64,000 nucleotides of DNA from Amoebophrya sp. A120 (taxonomy: Eukaryota > Sar > Dinophyceae > Syndiniales > Amoebophryaceae). The position numbers were made by a program, and so were the translations under genes. Below, piece by piece: positions 8,892-18,476 of this stretch. How positions within the stretch are numbered: the stretch's first letter is position 1; each line of letters opens with the position of its first letter. The notes under the pieces were generated by a model. That model searched no databases. It was given only the letters and a program-made list of their open reading frames with translations, and was not told the DNA's origin. The DNA lies in NCBI GenBank assembly GCA_905178155.1, contig CAJINV010000016.1, positions 1,749,102 through 1,813,101 on the forward strand. The letters are read 5' to 3'.

Positions 8892-11641
8892 CTCTTTCCC
8901 ACGCTCGTCCCCGACGGATTCGCCTTCGTATTGAAACGTGTCCCAATCGACGTCGTACTCGTCGGCGATGGCCTGTTCCAAAAAAGTGAAAAATTAGTAT
9001 GGCGCAGGCTTACGACACATCTCAAACAGGTAAAAAGAGGAAAGTGCCGGCTCGTGTACTTACACTCTTTCACCTTCTGCTTATGCGTTAGAAAATAGCC
9101 CAATGCGGGCGCGGGCGGTAGTCTACTTAATCGAGTCACTACTCGGATGCTGCACCAACACCATCGCCTCACAATATGAGACGATCGGCAAAGTTCTTTG
9201 TTATGTTCTTCTAAGATAGAAAGCAAAGAAAAGATCATGGAGCTTCGGTGGGATGGACAACCAGCGTACTGGAGAACTAAAGTTTGTCGGTGTGGAGTTT
9301 AATTTTTTCTGCTTCTCTGGTGTCCGTCAAGAGGATGCTCATCAATTGTTCCAATTGCAATTTCAGTTGGGTTCCAGTAAAAAATTTCTTGCAGCAAACA
9401 ACTACAATCACGTCTACGTCACATGATGACACCCCCGCAACTACCTTTTCGGCCCGCTGGTAGGCCCGGGTTATGAGAGTGAACAACTCCCCCTCCCCCT
9501 CATTCGTCATGCAAAATGCCAAGTCTACCCGTTGCCTTGCGTCTTGGCACAGTTTACATGACAAGTTTCGGAAGCCGAAACAGAGCTAGAATCGACCGCC
9601 GATTTGTGATGCGAAAGCTGCATATTTGCCGGAGCTTGTGTTGCTGTGGATGCTATCCAAATGGGGGAGAGGGAGAGTTGTGCACTCTCATATGCGCCTG
9701 CGACTGGATTTTCGTTGCAGCTGCGTCTTCTGCTTTGGCCTGCGCCTGCGGTGTGTTGCGTAAATAAGCAATCTTCTCTGGCGTCCGTCAAGAAAATGCT
9801 CATAATTCCAAACAATTTAGCTCGGTTCAGAAAATCATTTGCAACAAACAACTACAATCACGTCTACGTCACATGACGACCCTTCCGCAACTACCTGTGC
9901 TTTTCTTTCCGCCAACTCCTGCCTGGCCTTTTTGGCCCGCATTATGAGAGTGAACAACTCCCTCCCTCATTCGTCATGCAAAATGCCAAGTCTACCCGTT
10001 GCCTTGCGTCTTGGCACTGTTTGCATGACAAGTTTCGGAAGCCGAAACAGCGCTAGAATCGACCGCCAATCTGTGACGCAAAAGCTGCACATTTGCCGGA
10101 GCTTGTGTTGCTGTGGACGCTGTCCAAATGAGGGGGAGGGGGAGTTGTGCACTGTCATACGCACCCTCCTCTGGATTTTCGTAGCTGCGGCAGCTGCTTT
10201 GGCCATGGCCTCCTGCGATGTGTTGCGTAATAAGCAATCTTCTCTGGTGTCCGTCAAGACCATGCTCGTAATTCCAATCGATCCAATTAGGGCTGGGTTC
10301 CAGAAAAAAACTCTTCCAACAAACAAGACAGCGGAAGAGGTGCGCAGCGGGCGCCTGCGCGATGCGGCCAAAGTGGGCGCAATAGCATGCGCGCCCCAGA
10401 CTCATGGCCACAACACCCGGCAGACAGCGTTTCGGGCAGGGTCAATTTTCGACCGCTAGGCTGTCGCGAGCAATATCTATGCAGCCTGGCAATATAACAA
10501 AGCGACAATATAGAGAAATGGGGTTTTTGGTTGGCTTTGGAGCCCGTCGCGGCCAAATGTCATATTGGAGCACTGTGTGTCAACATAGTTATGTTAATGT
10601 AATCTGAAACTGAATTAAATAAGCAATGTTGTTTATGTTAATATTCTTACTTCTTCATCAGCCATGGAGATAAAATCCGGGGCGTTCGTTTTCGCAATAG
10701 CTTCTTTAAAGTCTCTGTCGAGCTGCGTTGCCTCGTCTGCGTCTTTGCTGACGACGACCGCGCCCTCCTGGAAAGGATTTATTGACTATGTTGCGAAAAG
10801 AAAGAAGCATCTATATGATTCGCCCAATCGATGTCGTACTCGCCGGCGATGCCCTGTTCCAAAAAAGTGAAAAATTAGTATGGCGCGCGCTTACGACACA
10901 TTTCAAACAGGTAAAAAGAGGAAAGTGCCGGCTCGTGTACTTAGACACTTTCTGCTTGTGCGTTACAATATGAGTAGTCCAATACGGAGGGTGGTTTAAT
11001 CGAGTCGCTACTCGGATCGCATGCTGCACATAACGCGCGGTAAAATAAAGAGAAGTTCGTGGCCAGGGATGAGAAGGAACAGATAGCGACAGCGAGCGGT
11101 GCCGGTGCCAAAGATCAAGACGAAGTGCTGACGATCATACTGATAAAAAGGATGATGACATCTTCGCAACAAGTAGTTGGTAAAGAAACGAACCTCGCAG
11201 ACCAGAGCAAGGTGCTTCGGGTCCCATTTTCCGGAGTTGCGAGATTCATCATCAATGTTCTGCAGAAAAAGCGCGGTTGCCACGACTTTCTGCACTTCCA
11301 GCGCATCAGCACCACCGATGACCCAACGCACACCCTCGCGGAACGCCTGCAAAAGTGGGTCGTGCTGTGTATCGTCCAAATAGTATCGAGTGCACAACCG
11401 TCGCTATCGTGGAGACCGAAACGCAGCAGCAAGGTTTACGTTTTTACACTCGCATGCCTATAAACAGAGGCCTGTTCTTCGTTTCTTGCAGGGACTGAAC
11501 CACGGACAGGTTTCTCACCATGCTATAATCTGATGACATGAAAACATCTCGTGACACAATTGCAGACGCTTGCAATGCAGATGCCTGACGAGTGTACTTC
11601 TCATGGTTCTTTGGCTTCTCAATGTAGGTAAATGACGGGAG
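8892..11641 (-). CDS. IQ-motif (calmodulin-binding type) protein with tandemly duplicated exons
   Basis: Exons read on the minus strand are 11519-11641 (41 codons), 11194-11403 (70), 10651-10767 (39), 9895-10212 (32 after removing an introner), 9445-9745 (25 after removing an introner) and 8892-8972 (27). All are phase 0 and flanked by AG/GT. The two introner-split exons encode ATKIQRRVRAKKAR and ATKIQSQARAYQR, matching the IQxxxRxxxxR calmodulin-binding pattern (the last Arg is offset in the second). The 10651 exon is acidic-amphipathic. Block 10805-11025 duplicates the neighbourhood of the 8892 exon but lacks a usable donor, so that copy looks dead. The first exon and the stop were not found; it may join the exons at 5458-6993 into one gene, and perhaps the ORF at 11851-12636 upstream. 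The IQ motif suggests calmodulin binding; the overall function is unknown. Confidence 0.5.
8936..9160 (+). repeat. Dispersed direct repeat containing an exon, copy 1
   Basis: It shares a 200-bp-plus block with 10805-11025, including GGTAAAAAGAGGAAAGTGCC and the TACTCGGATGCTGCAC type end. This copy keeps a working donor and acceptor around the 8892-8972 exon. Confidence 0.8.
9472..9692. mobile_element. Introner family B (221 bp)
   Basis: TIR TATGAGAGTGAACAACTCCC / GAGTTGTGCACTCTCATA. It splits an IQ-motif exon between KIQSQA and RAYQRAEK. The flanking repeat is no longer recognisable. It sits at the same exon position as the element at 9943. Confidence 0.85.
9943..10159. mobile_element. Introner family B (217 bp)
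   Basis: Same TIR as the 9472 copy; flanks CGCAT and CGCAC. It splits the IQ exon KIQRRVRAKKAR. Removal plus one repeat gives a 96-nt (32-codon) phase-0 exon. Confidence 0.9.
10805..11025 (+). repeat. Dispersed direct repeat containing a decayed exon, copy 2
   Basis: Duplicate of 8936-9160. The exon start GIAGEYDIDW is preserved after an AG, but no GT donor follows in frame, so the exon copy is probably not used. Confidence 0.75.
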
Positions 11642-11850
11642 CTCCACCACTCAGCTAGCCCTTTTCCGCGATGCCTGTCCGTGTCCCCCTGCAAGAACAT
11701 TTTGGTATTTGTTAAAAATATCCAATTATTTATGAATGCAGCTCAAGAGGCTTGGTCAAGTGATGTAATAAAAAGTAGTTCTAACACTACCCAAACCCTA
11801 TTTCGTGACCGATGAAACAGCTGTGAAAAGTAAACATTGCTTCTGCAAAT

Positions 11851-12636
11851 CTATGTTCCGAATCTGACCACGCCTGCGACGCCGTTGCATAAACGAGGAG
11901 GGACCTGGACAAGATCTTTCCACTCTCGTTTTCCGCTGGCATCATGTGTCTTCTTGAAAGCACCGGCTCCGAGATGCGTCAGTATGTCACTCATCACCGT
12001 GTCAGTGGAAGGCGCGACCTCCACTTGCTTTTGGAGCCACGCGACGCAGTTTCTGCCGAGCTGCTCTGCAGTGGGAATCACCGCTTGCACCTTGAAGCGA
12101 TAAGTGGGATAGGACGGAAGATAGTTGATCAAAGTGTCCCAGAGCGAATCCGTCTCTGCACAAAAGGCACGGGCATCGGTGACGGGCATGCCGTCATGGT
12201 TTGCGCAGTTGCAGACAATTTTTTTGTCCGCAGTTTCGAGGTAGTAGTTGTCTTCAAGAGCGCCCAGTAAGCCCACAAAAGGTTTGCATTGGTCATTGTC
12301 GTCGATCGATCGCGCACACACACCCTGCCCCGTGAAGGCTTTTTCAGCGACCTCCAGCACTGGGCCAGGATCTAACCAACCGAGCAAGGACCAAAAGTAG
12401 CCTTGTTCCTGTTGCTTCTTCGTAGTGTCGAAACGCTGCTGTGCCTGTTTCGCCTCATTCAAAACTGACGCGAGCTCGCGCTTTTCCTCTTGCTCTTGTT
12501 CGCTTAGTTCGTGGGGACGAAACTCGTTGCAGACAGAATCTTTGCGGTCGTCCAAAAACCTTGCCCATGCTTTTCCAGCTTCCCGGTACATCTTCGTATC
12601 GTGTTGCGTTCGTATCGTGTTGAAAACATGTACCAT
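11851..12636 (-). CDS. Unrecognised 250-residue class protein or 5' exon
   Basis: A continuous frame of about 260 codons with no similarity I recognise. Its first third is Gln/Glu/Lys-rich and helical (ELSEQEQEEKRELASVLNEA), then comes a segment with five Cys and several Trp (VCARSIDDNDQCKPFVGLLG; IVCNCANHDG). The start is uncertain: MYREAGKAWARF and an upstream MVHVF are both possible. It ends at TAG (11851). A weak donor after KDLVQ (about 11908) would splice it in phase 0 to the exon at 11519-11641, making it the 5' part of the IQ-motif gene. That link is inference. Confidence 0.4.
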   Translation of the reverse strand: MVHVFNTIRTQHDTKMYREAGKAWARFLDDRKDSVCNEFRPHELSEQEQEEKRELASVLNEAKQAQQRFDTTKKQQEQGYFWSLLGWLDPGPVLEVAEKAFTGQGVCARSIDDNDQCKPFVGLLGALEDNYYLETADKKIVCNCANHDGMPVTDARAFCAETDSLWDTLINYLPSYPTYRFKVQAVIPTAEQLGRNCVAWLQKQVEVAPSTDTVMSDILTHLGAGAFKKTHDASGKREWKDLVQVPPRLCNGVAGVVRFGT

Positions 12637-13297
12637 CCATCCCCAGGACCTGGACCCGCGGACGCGGAGAGGACGAGGGCTTCGAAATCATATTAATTAA
12701 ATGCCACTTATTCATTTATCATGTATTCGCGGGCCGCGGCCTTCGTCATCATTACCATCGAGCAAGCGCGCTACGTGTTGTGCCACTAGTACTAGTGCCT
12801 GAAAAAAAATTACCCCGCCCCCGCCAGCCGGGGGGCCTAGCCATATTTTACGAAGATGATTTTCTTTGGCTTTTGGTTTCGGTTGTCGCGAATGCAACAC
12901 GTGAATTGTAGCCGAGGCCTTTACTCTAAAGCAACTGAGCGTAATCGAGAAAGAGAAACGCGCGCTCTGCTGGGGCGTGTCTCCGATGGCATCAAGGACG
13001 ATGTCTACAAAGAAGTTGTGATGAAGCAAAAGCAATCAAATGCAAAAGCAATCAAATCAACATAGTGAAGAGCCTCCGCATGATCAACCGCATTTATTAA
13101 CATTTCAAAGCGTTCCATGCTGCTTGGCACTACTGTCCTATTCTTGTCCTCGTTTTCTCAGCAAGTGCAAGAGCAAGTAGTGTACAATAAAAAAATAAGT
13201 CGCACTCTTGCAGGAGCTGATAATCATACATGATAGGCTTTCCTTCGCAATCCGTTGCTGCACTGTGTCCGGGATGATGGTAAACTAAGAAAGACTT
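12637..13297. other. Intergenic stretch, nothing recognised
   Basis: No frame with domain content or paired splice signals. AT-rich around 13000-13250, consistent with a gene boundary. Confidence 0.5.
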
Positions 13298-14500
13298 TTA
13301 TGTCATAGGAGGTTCCATTTGGATTTTGGCTGTGTCCGCATTGATCCGCTGCAGAAATGCATCAGCATCCGGTACTTCCTCGTGGAAGTCGTGGTCCGGT
13401 CCACCGACCTCAGGCAAAGAATGTTGTTCGCCGGATGTCGCTTCCCGTTTCAGCAGGTCATCTTCTTGCCCCGTCGACGCGCTGCTGGGCGCAACTGCGC
13501 GTATCAAATGGAAAGGACCACTACAGCAACACCACCTCACGAGGAAGATTAAGTACGTTGTCGTGTTCTGTTGATAAAACGCAATGCTGACACGCACTGC
13601 GACGTTTTGCGACAGAAAGGATATGACTGTGATCATAAAACGACATTGAATTACTATTAATTTGCTCATCTGTCTCATCTTCAATATCCACATATCCACC
13701 CCGAAAACGTCGAAATACAGTACACCATGAGATTTCGAAAGCAACTACAATCAATGCCGGCATATTAAGAGTTCACATTTACTTAGTTTCCTCGGTGCGA
13801 CATGTAGTGGAAAAATCAGAGGAGCGAGTCCGTCTTTCTCCTTTGATAAAACCAGCGTTCCCGTCGTTGCTCGCCGGGCGGAAGCCGAGGAAACCCCCGG
13901 CTTCCGTAATTTTGAGAAGCCCCTCCTGGCGACGGTCTGCCGTGGTGTCGACCTGCGAATCCCCTCCCTGGTCAATCTGCTGGTGCTGAATCGTCTTCAC
14001 CGCGGCCACGCCGGCCGTTAGCGAGGACGCCGCGCCGGCGGCGAGGAACGTCGTGACGCCGCTTCGGATATCAAATGCGAATATGTCTGGGTCTGGAAAG
14101 TTATAGACTTCTCACGCAGCTTTTCCATGACCCATAAGGTCTGGAATGCGGCACTTAGCATGACAGACTCTGCGAGGCCGACGCCGAGGTCTCTTCCATG
14201 CCTATCCTGCATGAGAAACTCCTTTCCAACTTGGTGAAAAGTGTACAGCTTTTGGCACTCATGCCACACAGATTTTTGCATGCTTCAGATTTACCATGAC
14301 AAGTTGCAATCTTCCAGACCCAGACACTTTTACAATTCATACTTGATGGTCGACATGGTCGGTCTACTCGATCTGGACGAGCAGGCTGTGCAGGTGCGAG
14401 ACTTTTCGGCTCGACGTGCTGTCTGGAATGGATCTCTTGTTCTGACGAAAAAGCTACGGTTCTTGTGGCAGCTCGAATCTTCGTGTTTGTCGCAGCGAAC
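13298..14500 (-). CDS. Unrecognised protein with an Ala-rich hydrophobic segment
   Basis: Three exons: about 14342-14500, 13783-14068 and 13298-13520. A family A introner separates the first two. A GT-AG intron (GTAAAT...TGTAG, 13521-13782) separates the last two, and the phase fits (AA|T). The second exon opens with SGVTTFLAAGAASSLTAGVA, a likely membrane or small-residue helix, then a Gln/Asp-rich tail. The last exon is acidic and ends QMEPPMT. The upstream start is not found; the frame begins without a clear ATG near 14500. No family assigned. Confidence 0.5.
14069..14341. mobile_element. Introner family A (273 bp)
   Basis: TIR TATCAAATGCGAATATGTCT / CCCAGACACTTTTACAATTC(ATA). The flanking repeat is eroded (TCGGA versus CTTGA), yet removing the element plus 5 bases keeps the frame (STIK to SGVTTF). 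Confidence 0.85.
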
Positions 14501-14521
14501 GTGCGTAAGTAAACACTTCAC

Positions 14522-15738
14522 TTGTTTTCTTCCGCGTTGGCGTCAGAATCGCGAGTGTGGTTGGTCGCCAAAGTTGAGTTTGTTGCACACCTCTTCGCGC
14601 GTGATTTTTCAAATTGTTGCGAACTTCGTGTTGGTACGAGTGCTCCTGCTGAGTGATTTTGTTGTTCGATTTTTTGTTGTTGTTGTGAAAGTCCATAAAA
14701 CGAGCTACCGTCCGTAGCTGAGAATGATATGGTGAGAAGAGGGTCAAAAGTCAAAGTTTTTCGTTTTTCGTTTACGTTTTTAAAGTTCTTCGTTGTTGAA
14801 AGTAGGGGATAGAAAGATCGGGTCACTTGAAATTGTTCGAAAGAAGAAAGACAAAGTCTGAGGGGGTCCTCGTCGTCGTCGTCCTGTGCAGAGTTTTCAT
14901 AATCGCGGTAGCATGATAGCCAAGAATACTTGAATGGATGAAGATGAAGAATACAGACGAGGAAATACGAGGTCGCAAAGCGACAAGACCAGTTAAAAGT
15001 CCAGCGAGGGCTGACATCAAAGTTGTAGAGGAGCCGATAGTTGTATCGTAGAGGTATTTTGACCTTCGCACGACCTCGAGAAACGATAACGAACCGACGG
15101 CGTCTTACTACGCAGCTGCACGACCAGTAATGTAGTTTGAACGACAAAATATTTTCGTACTACGAAGAACCGAATTTTTACCTACGCCGTCTTTCTCAAG
15201 CAGCAGAACCGAAACCGAACATACTAACTATTCGCTGAAATATGAGACGAACGAAGAGTGCGGGAGACCGATATATAATTCTTTGTCTTCTTCTCTGCTT
15301 TGGCGTCGACCGAGAAGGACCAGGACGAGGTTCTTGTTATGAGCAACACAGAGAAGGCGAATACATCTTCCGGTTCCGACAAAGAACACCGAGGGACATA
15401 ACATTGCGCTTCAAACCGGTGAGAGATTCATTTAGACGATCAATAAACCGAAATGAAAAAAAGGTCAAGGCAGCTGTACAAAAAATATAGACGAAAGTGC
15501 TCTGCCAAGTTCTTGGCATGTTTCCAATAAAGAACCATTCCACCGCGCCGCGGCTTCTATTTTGCAAAGGCAGTTCTTCTTCTTCCGCGTCGATCCAGTT
15601 CTGCGTGAATCAACTTTTTTATACAGCAAATTAGATTGATTCGGATTTTTTTTGATTGCTATTGCAGTTTCATCTGTATGCTTCAGGTCCTCGCGGCAAA
15701 GGGCAAGCCGCGGCCCCGGAAGCGTCGAATGTTCAAGT
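14522..15738. other. Region with unassigned open frames
   Basis: A minus-strand frame of about 209 codons (14518-15147) has no domain, composition or splice support that I can judge. The rest is AT-rich with short frames only. Confidence 0.4.
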
Positions 15739-16117
15739 TCACGAACAGCCGTCCCTCAGGCGAACGTTCAGGTACGGGCTCTTGTCATACTCCTCAGCCG
15801 TCAAATCGTCCAAGGGTGTGCAATGCAAAAATGTCTGGCTCTGGAGATCTGGTAATTTGCCAGACTGAGCAGGTCAACCTCGTGCTGCAAACGATGGACT
15901 ACACATCAAGTCCAACTGCAGCAGCCGAGCTGCATCTTCTCGAATTTTGAGATGAATGCGTCGTCGTGCGCAGGGGCAGGCGCACGACGACGACCACCAA
16001 GTGCGTTCTTGCTGTAAGAGAGTCAGAGACACACGCTCTGTCCAGACCCAGACTACATATTGGTGCTTTTCTCATACACGACTTGGCGTCGCAGCTCGGA
16101 GCTGGCTGCAGCTCCAT
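15739..16117 (-). CDS. Small 43-residue protein or exon pair split by an old introner
   Basis: ATG at 16117 and TGA at 15739-15741. Removing 15819-16060 and one 5-bp repeat leaves exactly 44 codons including the stop. The joined protein has two Cys near the start (CDAKSCMRKAP) followed by an acidic stretch, LDDLTAEEYDKSPYLN, that looks coding. It may be only part of a larger gene. Confidence 0.3.
15819..16060. mobile_element. Decayed introner family A (242 bp)
   Basis: The left end TGCAATGCAAAAATGTCTGG and right end TCCAGACCCAGACTACATAT are mutated family A termini; flanks GGGTG and TGGTG. The internal GCATGACAA-type words are gone, as expected of an old copy. Removal preserves a reading frame on the minus strand. 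Confidence 0.6.
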
Positions 16118-16436
16118 CGGGTAATGTCTTGCCTTCTTTGATTCCTGGGGCGCCCCAAGTGCGCGCTGAATGGTATCGAATGTGAAAACAACGATGAAGG
16201 AGCTGCACGATGTTGACGAACTACTCTCGACGTCGTGATGGAGCAGTCACAGACACACAGACAGGAGCAGTACATCACAGACAGGAGCAGGTAGACTCGC
16301 CCTAATTGAAAAATAGGTCGTGCTTCATGTCTTCTCTGACGACTTCCGTGACATACTCGTGTTTCAAAGACGGATAAAAGAGGAGACGTCATCAACATGC
16401 GCGTCCTTCACGCGGCGGGAGAGGCTACTGTGGTCT

Positions 16437-17195
16437 TCACATGGGATAGATCAATACTGCTTGCCAATTAGAGCTATTGTGGTTGAACAAAGCCCCGTCA
16501 GTAGAGGGAGACGCTTCTTCTCCGCCCTTTGTAGGAAAAGTCTTGGTCTCAACACGGTTTGCAGATGCGGCCGGGGTAGTTGTCCTCTTATTTTCCAAGA
16601 CAAAGGTAAACACGGCAACGTCCTCCTCCTCGCTGTCGCCGTATTTGAAATGCTGAAACATGCGGATTTGGCAGCAACACGCGGAAGAGAAGCCTGTGCC
16701 CGAACCTAAAAACCGCACGTTCTCCAACGCGAGAATTTTCTGCGGGGCGAGCCAGGTCAAGAACGTCTTGCACATTTCCTCGCGGCTGGCACCCCCCGTC
16801 GTTGCGGAGTTGCCCATGTACTGTCCTGTCGGCTTGATCATCAAACAATCCGGGCTGACAAAATCGCCGTAGTTTTCCGGACAGATGGACAAGTGCGCTT
16901 CCAGCTCGCGAAAATACCGCCGGACGCTGTTGACCTCTGAGAGGGAAGGCGAGGGAGGTTGCTCTCGTGGTCCCGGGGTAGCTGCACTGGTTTCATCGGA
17001 ACGAATTCTGGGCAGCCTTTCATCTGGACCCTCCTGGTGGAGGAGCAATTTGCAGTTCTTTGTATCTGAGCCTGTGCCCAAAAAACCCCAATATTGGTCT
17101 GATGCAAGACGTGCAGTGGTATCATCTTCTGCACCGCCTGGGTCCTCTTCCATCTTGATTTTGGGAGCGGCAGTGTGGACGTTGGCTTGCTGGTA
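16437..17195 (-). CDS. Possible NTF2-like (SnoaL-type) fold protein
   Basis: An open frame of about 250 codons, entered after an acceptor-like TTACCAG at about 17196 or starting at an internal ATG (KMEEDPGG). The N-terminal third is acidic and disordered. From VRRYFRELEAHLSICPEN onward the pattern (helix, then YGDFVSPDCLMIKPTGQYMG, then a second helical segment SREEMCKTFLTWL and strands) resembles the NTF2-like/SnoaL small-domain layout used for ligand binding or protein docking. I see no catalytic residues that would fix a function. No introner interrupts it. Moderate to low confidence in the fold. Confidence 0.45.
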   Translation of the reverse strand, partial: YQQANVHTAAPKIKMEEDPGGAEDDTTARLASDQYWGFLGTGSDTKNCKLLLHQEGPDERLPRIRSDETSAATPGPREQPPSPSLSEVNSVRRYFRELEAHLSICPENYGDFVSPDCLMIKPTGQYMGNSATTGGASREEMCKTFLTWLAPQKILALENVRFLGSGTGFSSACCCQIRMFQHFKYGDSEEEDVAVFTFVLENKRTTTPAASANRVETKTFPTKGGEEASPSTDGALFNHNSSNWQAVLIYPM

Positions 17196-18476
17196 AGGAA
17201 TAGGAAAACAAAGCACTTACTACTTTTAGAACTGGATAGGACTGATGGAAAGCAGTAGTACTGAATAAAGCCGGCACTACTTGAAGAAGTGCAAGCTATT
17301 TGATAAAGACCTCGCGCTTGTTCTGTTCTCCTGGTATTTCCACCGAAGAGACATTTTTACAAGTGGGCTGCGGCAGTTGTAAGTCGATTCAACATGAGCA
17401 CGCCGGGGAACAACACCGTCCACCACCAGAAACACTACTTTATTTCTAATTATGTGATCTCCTAGTACACAAATCGAAAGCAAACGAAAACGCCGGTGGG
17501 CCGCGCCCCGACCGAATCATTGTAGCAGCCCGCTTCCCGGCGACAGAACAGAGCGTCCTTACGACCGGACTCGGCAGCCAGCCAGGAAGAATTGACGGCG
17601 GTACAACTGCGTTGCTTTCCACCTGCTTTTGCTTGTATTTTTTCACTGCTCACCAGTTGATCATCAATTGCCTTTATTAGTTTCACCCGCACCGCAGAAG
17701 TCGTCAACCTTCATTTCGCTTTTTGATTTACAATATCGTCTTGTCGCTGAGCCTTCCACAAGGAAAAGCGTCAGCTCAACGTGGTGATCCAGTGACTTTT
17801 CCTAAAACTTGGTTTTGCACCAAAAATAGGACTAGCTAAACTGTTCATACGACACGGGAGACTGAAGATACGTCTAAAGAATAAAGGTGAGCTTCTTCAT
17901 CGGAATGATTGATCTGTCTAAAGTGCTTAATATTCTCACGACCTCATCAAGGTTTTATTTTGTTTGATGGGGGAAACAAAAGCTGAGCCATGCCAAAGCT
18001 CATCGTGTTCACATATTGTTCACACAGCTACTTGCTTCAATAGCTCTTTAGAAATTCATACTGTACACTGTTTTACGTCTTTATCGTTTCACTTCTTGCT
18101 AGTTTTGTGGAATTCTCGAAGTCAATAACAATAATGTAATGGAACTAGGAAAACAGGTCCAGTAAAGCTGCAGCATTCTTGTACAGAAACCACTGCTACA
18201 CTAAGCTGTTTCGTCGTTCCAAAGCGTCGTAGTTCGTCTCAATTGTTGACTACGGCATTTGCATTATGAAGAGGAGAGTAGTACTACTAGTAGATCCTGT
18301 CTACTTAATTTTCGGGGCACAAGCGGTTGCTCTTGCTCGTCGTCCCTCTATCGCTACTTCAGTTCCAGCTCGACCAGGTTACAAATCTCATCAGCAGGTG
18401 AAGTAATCGTAGTTCTACCGTAAAAACCGTAGTACGTACGCGTACCTGATCAAATTCATCAAATTAATAGAACAGC
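17196..18476. other. Region without a supported gene
   Basis: Short frames on both strands, AT-rich toward 17900-18470. Nothing with a domain or convincing splice pair. Confidence 0.5.

Larger units (their letters stand above)
9314..10330 (+). repeat. Tandem duplication, about 463-bp period, 2.2 copies
   Basis: The word TCTCTGG(T/C)GTCCGTCAAGA recurs at about 9314, 9775 and 10241. Each full unit contains an intron piece, a family B introner and an IQ exon, so exon and introner were copied together. Confidence 0.85.
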
